Part shown: positions 6,401 to 8,839 of the stretch, in pieces
How the letters are laid out: the number at the start of each line of letters is the position of its first letter
Numbering within the stretch: the stretch's first letter is position 1
Assembly (NCBI GenBank): GCA_003695215.1
Contig: RFIM01000211.1
Location: 1 to 8,839, forward strand
DNA length: 8,839 nucleotides
Source: Chloroflexota bacterium
GTDB lineage: Bacteria; Chloroflexota; Anaerolineae; Aggregatilineales; UBA2796
Direction: 5' to 3'
Made by a program: the position numbers and the translations under genes
The notes under the pieces: generated by a model
The model's input: only the letters and a program-made list of their open reading frames with translations
The model's database searches: none
Told to the model about the DNA's origin: nothing

Positions 6401-8837
6401 GCCCATGCTCATCGGTGATCTGCCACGTGCCGCCGTTGAACCACTCCAGGATGGCATCGTCGTTCTCGAAGGACTCCAGCAGTGGGCCGGCTGCAAGCGC
6501 ATAGACGTTCGTTTCGTCTTCTGCGATGCGCAGATCGTCAATGTACCAGCCATCGTCAGGCATGCCGCCTACGGCTTGAATGCGGAAGCGCAGGCGGATG
6601 ACTGCCGTGTTATAGGCAGAGAGGTCGACCTTGACGCGCTGCCATGCCAGCTGTGCCTCCACATCATCGTAACCGCTGCCGCCAACTATCTTGCGCCACA
6701 CATCCGTCCATGTCTCGCCGTCGTCAGTCGAGATCTCCACATACAAGTTGGCGCTAGCCGCTTGCCAATACGTCCAGAAGGTCAACACAGGTTTGCTCGA
6801 GCCGATCAGCATAATGGCGGGATTGAGCTCAGCTGTGGTCTCGGAAGGCACAACATAGGTCACGCCGATGCCAGGGCTATCAGCCAGGGCAGAAGGTGCG
6901 CTGCGATTGGGCGCGCCTGTGCCACTCGTCAAGCCCCATGCGCCACTCAGAATCCAACGGTTGGTATCGTTGAATGGCTCATCGAAAGGAATGCCTAACA
7001 CTGTGACCGTGCGCTCGCGCAGTTCGATGTTGTCAATGAACCAGCCCGCAGCTGTGTTGCCGTCATTATCGCTGATCAGGCGGAAGCGCAATCGGAAACG
7101 CAAGCCTTTCTGCTCATTCAAGCGCACTGAAACTTGCCGCCACGGCGCTGTAATCGCCTGCGCGACAAAATTATCAGCCGAGCCGAACGGACGCAGGGCA
7201 GTCCATGTGTCTGAGCCTTCAGGCGCCCATTCAACCACCACGCGGTCGGTCACGCTAGCGAGCGCTACATCGCTGTAGAAAGATAGCTCTAGCGTCTCAG
7301 GGCTCGTTGCTGAGTACGCGGTCAAGTCCACCAGGCCGTTCAAGGTCAAGGCACAGTCGGCATTGTTCTGGTAGTTCGTGCCAGGATTGCTCGCCCAAGC
7401 GCTAGCGCCGGCATATTTCTTTGTCGTTGTCAGCTGCCACGAGCATTCGTTCAGCCAGTTGGCAAGCGAGATGGCAGGGTTATCCACAGGATCAGAGAAG
7501 CCAATGGTGTACAAGCGCGTTGTATCGTTCTCGATAGCGATATCATCAATATACCAGCCATCAGCCACGTTGGCGTCAACGCTCTCGACGCGGAAAGCGA
7601 TCTCGATGCGCTTGCCGCGCCAGTCCGTGCCATTGAAGTCCATCATGTTGTAGACGCGGCGCTTCCAGTTCATGTTGCTGTTCGCGCCTGTGTTCACGGT
7701 CATCCACACCCATGCCGCATTCGGATCGTCGTAATCGCGGATACCGACATAGGTGGCGTCCTGTGTGCTGAGCGCCCAGCGTTCCCAGAAGACCAAGCGT
7801 GGCGTGGCTGTATCAGGAATGCTGATGAAGCCGCGCAGCCGTAGATGGCAGTCTGAATCAACAGCGTAGCTGCCAATGCTATCGGCATACTGCGAAGGCG
7901 CGCTATGCGGCTGCACGTTGCTCAAGCGCCAATCGCAGGTGCCACGATCGGCCAGACGGTTGAAGACAACGCTGATGGAGGCTTCACCGCTGATGTCGCG
8001 CATTTCAATGCGCACATCGGCTGTGCCGACCGCGCCTGCGTAGTCCGTGACCACAGAGCGCTCAAGGCTGCCTGTATCCTGTGTAATTTGCGCTACCGTC
8101 ACACCGTTAATAATGACGCGCGCCAGTGACTTTGAACGCAGGCGGATTTGGTAGTTGAAGTTCTCTAGAGGAATAGTGGCGCTGTAGCGGACGCTCCAGT
8201 TATCAGGGTTGAGAATTGAGCCATTGGGAACGCCTGCCCACGTCTGGTCAATATCTTGAGGCCAGAACAAATACTCTGTGGAAGCAGGAATGCCAGGGAA
8301 CCAGTTGGCGTCCGTCGGCCCATTGAAGTACTCAACCGTCCACAGCGCCGTTCGGTTGATGACGTTAGTGAAGCCGACATGCCAGGCGCCGAGTCGATCA
8401 CCGGCATCATAGAACGGATAGCTGAATTCCTGGTCGGAAGGTGTGGCTGGCGGTCGCTGTGTTGGCGTGTTGGTCGGTGTTGGCGGCGTGCCTGTCACTG
8501 TTGGCTCAGGTGTGTTGGTCGGCAGGCGCGTCGGCGTGAAGGTCGGCTGTGCGCCTGCAGGCACGGTGTTTGTGGCCGCAATGCGCGTCTGCGGCGTGAT
8601 CGAGGCCACTTCCGTCACCAGACGCCAAAATTCAGTCTGGTTGAGCGTGCTGCGCGGCGTCACTGTCAGATTCAGCACGCCTGCAATGGCCTCATCGAAC
8701 ACATTGCTGATCGCGTTCTCAAGTGGAACCAGCGCAAATGCCAGCGCAATGGCTGCCACCACCAGCACGACGATCAGCGCATATTCCACTAGCGACTGAC
8801 CGCGCGCGGTCTTCCGTTTGATCTGAAAGGGCTTCAT
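3468..8837 (-). CDS. Giant multidomain surface protein with Flp/type IVb prepilin-like N-terminus
   Basis: No named family covers the whole 1,789-residue protein. Residues 1-13 are a basic leader ending in Gly, followed by QSLVEY (14-19) with Glu at +5, and a hydrophobic helix (about 18-37). This is a type IVb (Flp) prepilin signal, not a Sec signal peptide or lipobox. Residues 91-134 are a Thr/Pro linker. Then come five beta-sandwich modules (about 138-437, 446-608, 617-774, 786-946, 956-1323). Modules 1 and 5 contain PA14-like insertions. Next are a cadherin/Ig-like domain (1331-1419), a malectin-like domain (1421-1581) and a LamG/concanavalin-like domain (1585-1789). The only six cysteines pair within domains (301/330, 465/495, 1484/1573), fitting an oxidised exterior. 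No LPXTG, PEP-CTERM or C-terminal helix is seen, so the pilin helix is the only visible anchor. I infer an adhesin or lectin displayed through a Tad-like pilus or the membrane. No catalytic site is recognised. The start lies 2 bases from the window edge, so its ribosome site and promoter are unseen. Confidence 0.9.
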   Translation of the reverse strand: MKPFQIKRKTARGQSLVEYALIVVLVVAAIALAFALVPLENAISNVFDEAIAGVLNLTVTPRSTLNQTEFWRLVTEVASITPQTRIAATNTVPAGAQPTFTPTRLPTNTPEPTVTGTPPTPTNTPTQRPPATPSDQEFSYPFYDAGDRLGAWHVGFTNVINRTALWTVEYFNGPTDANWFPGIPASTEYLFWPQDIDQTWAGVPNGSILNPDNWSVRYSATIPLENFNYQIRLRSKSLARVIINGVTVAQITQDTGSLERSVVTDYAGAVGTADVRIEMRDISGEASISVVFNRLADRGTCDWRLSNVQPHSAPSQYADSIGSYAVDSDCHLRLRGFISIPDTATPRLVFWERWALSTQDATYVGIRDYDDPNAAWVWMTVNTGANSNMNWKRRVYNMMDFNGTDWRGKRIEIAFRVESVDANVADGWYIDDIAIENDTTRLYTIGFSDPVDNPAISLANWLNECSWQLTTTKKYAGASAWASNPGTNYQNNADCALTLNGLVDLTAYSATSPETLELSFYSDVALASVTDRVVVEWAPEGSDTWTALRPFGSADNFVAQAITAPWRQVSVRLNEQKGLRFRLRFRLISDNDGNTAAGWFIDNIELRERTVTVLGIPFDEPFNDTNRWILSGAWGLTSGTGAPNRSAPSALADSPGIGVTYVVPSETTAELNPAIMLIGSSKPVLTFWTYWQAASANLYVEISTDDGETWTDVWRKIVGGSGYDDVEAQLAWQRVKVDLSAYNTAVIRLRFRIQAVGGMPDDGWYIDDLRIAEDETNVYALAAGPLLESFENDDAILEWFNGGTWQITDEHGRNNTKAWSDSPASIYIKPSRSVLEPRYGIDLRGTTKPTLYFWTRFDLNTSDQLLVEASRDNGFTWSNVLWNNISGDIIEWVNLGWHRVQVDLTPFIQTEPTDPPLRLRFRLQALNTMPSADGWYIDDFTLYDRSLMPEFGQNLSDPFDDFRNWIVEGDWTTVPDQFTGWEYQPASFVPQPLMLSGMTEPTTNWIGDYWHTPPPTASGQTARVAIWGWPAGSNVNIPTTSPNIARDTSVGEINFDYSQNLEQLPYPDTVTQWFVSGLANHEWYIMRWQRRYRVTQPGEYMLRLRFAGGARLYINDVLQTPRGDLPKPYWTVGAVATQPWSVDPDVRSHFYTYTFNSGVDYDIRVEYYHTTAAQSGGGRIEFSIAERSSIARTSAPGQPYSTFHRTSIILNGYLNIPAGKVGNIRYNERFSFTDEDYGKVYYSLDEGFTWTEVTPMRRSKNNPQGGSWSLGSLQDWVDTSFLITDTSGGRFSTPQRVLVKFELDSRTNSAVDDGWWLDNFQFTATDSIANMPPVSTNAVISTVTNTQGAAIPYVEDQPGDTHTFTVLTQPVRGTAGVSTGGSQLIYQPPSEWTGTVSFTYRATDQGGLSRIGTAIVYVRPYFFRGVNIGTWDSSQTPEVTINGRLWNNMSTGQAWSDQATETFNSSLTITPPQDANTTTMLRSCIRANSDVNAQVGINNIPEGIYSVYVWTVETNTTSQTFDLHFGWNPDVRWVNDHNNPLGQFTRHGPLNIVHAGGSMHVRFPGNGTNRRGCIAGVEIWRGADPENWSSADIGWTISSSRVNGKGSTTFVNASTISVTGSGQDIWETEDGFRYTWLYEMGNVEIVARVVFNQISTSDWNKAGLMIRGGPDRSRAHASIVYTNANSPTDAGRVSFQRRRWWGNTSESTTTGDVTSSINQPVWLKLVRESTSYTAFYSLDGVNWTQVGSAVTIDGGNIYDSDFMIGLAVTSHLDGQFATATFDNIQIIRR
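3471..4085 (-). other. C-terminal LamG/concanavalin-like (DUF1349-type) domain
   Basis: Residues about 1585-1789. Landmarks are WSSADIGWT (1588-1596), VTGSGQDIW (1618-1626), YEMGNVEIVARV (1638-1649), KAGLMIRGG (1661-1669), WLKLVREST (1722-1730), YSLDGVNWTQVGS (1736-1748) and GLAVTSHLDG..TATFDN (1765-1783). This is the jelly roll found at the ends of many secreted glycan-active or glycan-binding proteins. The protein ends five residues after its final FDN, with no sorting tail. Confidence 0.75.
4095..4577 (-). other. Malectin-like domain of the giant protein
   Basis: Residues about 1421-1581. FFRGVNIGTWDSSQTPEVTI (1422-1441) is followed by TTTMLRSCIRAN (1477-1488) and IPEGIYSVYVWTVETNTTSQ (1500-1519). 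The closing strand is RRGCIAGVEIWRG (1570-1582). The beta-sandwich layout resembles malectin and related carbohydrate-binding domains. C1484 and C1573 could form a disulfide across it. Confidence 0.5.
4581..4847 (-). other. Cadherin/Ig-like domain of the giant protein
   Basis: Residues about 1331-1419. It has the order PYVEDQPGDTHTFTVLTQPV (1352-1371), then RGTAGVSTGGSQLIYQPPSE (1372-1391) and GTVSFTYRATDQGGLS (1394-1409). This is the bacterial cadherin-like tandem type with a 'D..P....F.V...P..G' and 'F.Y...D..G' pattern. It probably acts as a spacer that stiffens with Ca2+, but Ca2+ binding is not shown. Confidence 0.65.
5277..5828 (-). other. PA14-like domain 2, apparently inserted in module 5
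   Basis: Residues about 1004-1187. Segments EWYIMRWQRRYRV (1082-1094), PGEYMLRLRFAGGARLYIND (1097-1116) and YDIRVEYYHTTAAQSGGGRI (1161-1180) match the central and closing strands of PA14. Module 5 opens before it (DPFDDFRNWIVEGDW, 957-971) and resumes after it (about 1194 onward, ending at GWWLDN, 1314-1319). Confidence 0.6.
7956..8348 (-). other. PA14-like domain 1, apparently inserted in module 1
   Basis: Residues about 164-294. WTVEYFNG (166-173), then NPDNWSVRYSATIPL (210-224), YQIRLRSKSLARVIINGVTV (229-248) and VRIEMRDISGEASISVVF (275-292) follow the PA14 order: W-x-x-x-Y-F-N, F/W-S-V-R-W, a ligand-loop strand with an x-ING-x-x-V turn, and a closing V-x-Y-x-E strand. PA14 domains often bind glycans. 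Identification is by pattern only. Confidence 0.6.
8436..8567 (-). other. Thr/Pro-rich linker in the giant protein
   Basis: Residues 91-134 contain many TPT/NTP units with almost no hydrophobic core. Such linkers are frequent after the membrane segment in Chloroflexota exported proteins and probably serve as an extended, possibly O-glycosylated stalk between the pilin helix and the globular modules. It is low-complexity coding sequence, not an exact DNA repeat. Confidence 0.85.
8688..8837 (-). other. Prepilin (class III) signal and transmembrane helix of the giant protein
   Basis: Residues 1-50. The leader MKPFQIKRKTARG has six Lys/Arg and ends at the Gly a prepilin peptidase would cut after. 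The mature N-terminus QSLVEYALIVVLVVAAIALA has Glu at +5 and Tyr at +6, the Flp hallmark. LENAISNVFDEAIAGV (39-54) resembles the amphipathic tail that completes a whole Flp pilin. A TadE-like reading is less likely because TadE usually has Phe after the Glu. Confidence 0.8.
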
Positions 8838-8839
8838 AA

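Larger units (their letters stand above)
4869..8426 (-). repeat. Five diverged beta-sandwich modules (MAM / immune-inhibitor-A-like)
   Basis: Each module starts with an acidic-aromatic segment (YPFYDAG, FSDPVD, FDEPFND, LLESFEND, LSDPFDD) and a Trp-rich strand. Each ends with [LI/V]-x-[FK]-R/E strands and a [DA]GW[YFW][IL]D[DN] motif at Gly residues 427, 598, 763, 934 and 1314. Spacings between the first four Gly residues are 171, 165 and 171, so the unit is about 168 residues; the fifth is delayed by about 210. Modules 3-5 carry an Asp-box-like S-x-D-x-G-x-T-W (703-710, 870-877, 1243-1250). The copies are well diverged, so this is an old protein-level duplication. Confidence 0.8.

Noticed and set aside
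6405..6998. A 197-codon plus-strand open frame, and others of 120-180 codons at 4464-4931 and 8256-8792
   Set aside because: They lie wholly opposite the giant gene, have no recognisable domains or ribosome sites, and reflect the GC-rich codon pattern of the opposite strand.
8436..8567. Possible tandem DNA repeat or CRISPR-like pattern
   Set aside because: The repetition is of Thr and Pro codons only. There are no constant repeats with unique spacers; it is a protein linker.
8780..8837. Lipobox or Sec signal peptide on the giant protein (suggested by lgt nearby)
   Set aside because: There is no Cys near the N-terminus and no signal-peptidase I site. The Gly-QSLVEY pattern fits a prepilin signal instead.
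2379..8837. Functional pairing of a Ca2+-binding adhesin with the adjacent Ca2+/Na+ antiporter
   Set aside because: A strong terminator separates them and the antiporter is tightly linked to the lipid genes instead. Ca2+ binding by the surface protein is only a guess.

Overview
The window looks like a piece of a Chloroflexota chromosome, probably Anaerolineae-like. The evidence is the Thr/Pro 'TPT..TNTPEPT' linker after a secreted N-terminus, the 'GQSLVEYALI' type IVb pilin signal, and GCGC-rich, moderately high-GC coding DNA. This placement is inference from style, not from a marker gene. All five genes lie on the minus strand, so transcription runs from the right edge (8839) to the left edge (1). 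I see no credible plus-strand gene, RNA gene, CRISPR array, insertion sequence or phage gene.

Right part (8837-3468): one gene of 1,789 codons fills 61% of the window. It starts with a complete Flp/type IVb prepilin-like N-terminus: a 13-residue basic leader, then G|QSLVEY, then a hydrophobic helix. A Thr/Pro-rich linker and a very large exported region follow. That region has five diverged beta-sandwich modules, each ending in a [DA]GW[YFW][IL]D[DN] motif. Two PA14-like domains appear to be spliced into the first and last of these modules. After them come a cadherin/Ig-like domain, a malectin-like domain and a LamG/concanavalin-like domain. I read it as a pilin-anchored giant adhesin or surface lectin, and it is the most unusual item here. 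A 32-bp perfect palindrome followed by TTTT (3448-3414) terminates it 19 bases past the stop codon.

Middle part (3335-981): a tight run of three membrane-protein genes. These are a Ca2+/Na+ antiporter of the YrbG type, a CDP-alcohol phosphatidyltransferase with a perfect catalytic signature, and lgt (prolipoprotein diacylglyceryl transferase). The spacings are +10 bases and a 4-base ATGA overlap, so they are almost certainly one operon. The last two belong together as lipid headgroup synthesis and lipid transfer to lipoproteins.

Left part (857-1): after a 123-base gap, the first 285 codons of a GT4-family glycosyltransferase, starting at GTG and cut by the window edge. It may be a distal member of the same operon. 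With the inositol-phosphate-synthase-like phosphatidyltransferase it could make a glycosylated lipid, but its acceptor cannot be read from the sequence.

Intergenic DNA is short: 123 bases at 858-980 and 132 bases at 3336-3467. Only the second holds clear signals (the terminator and a weak possible -10 element).
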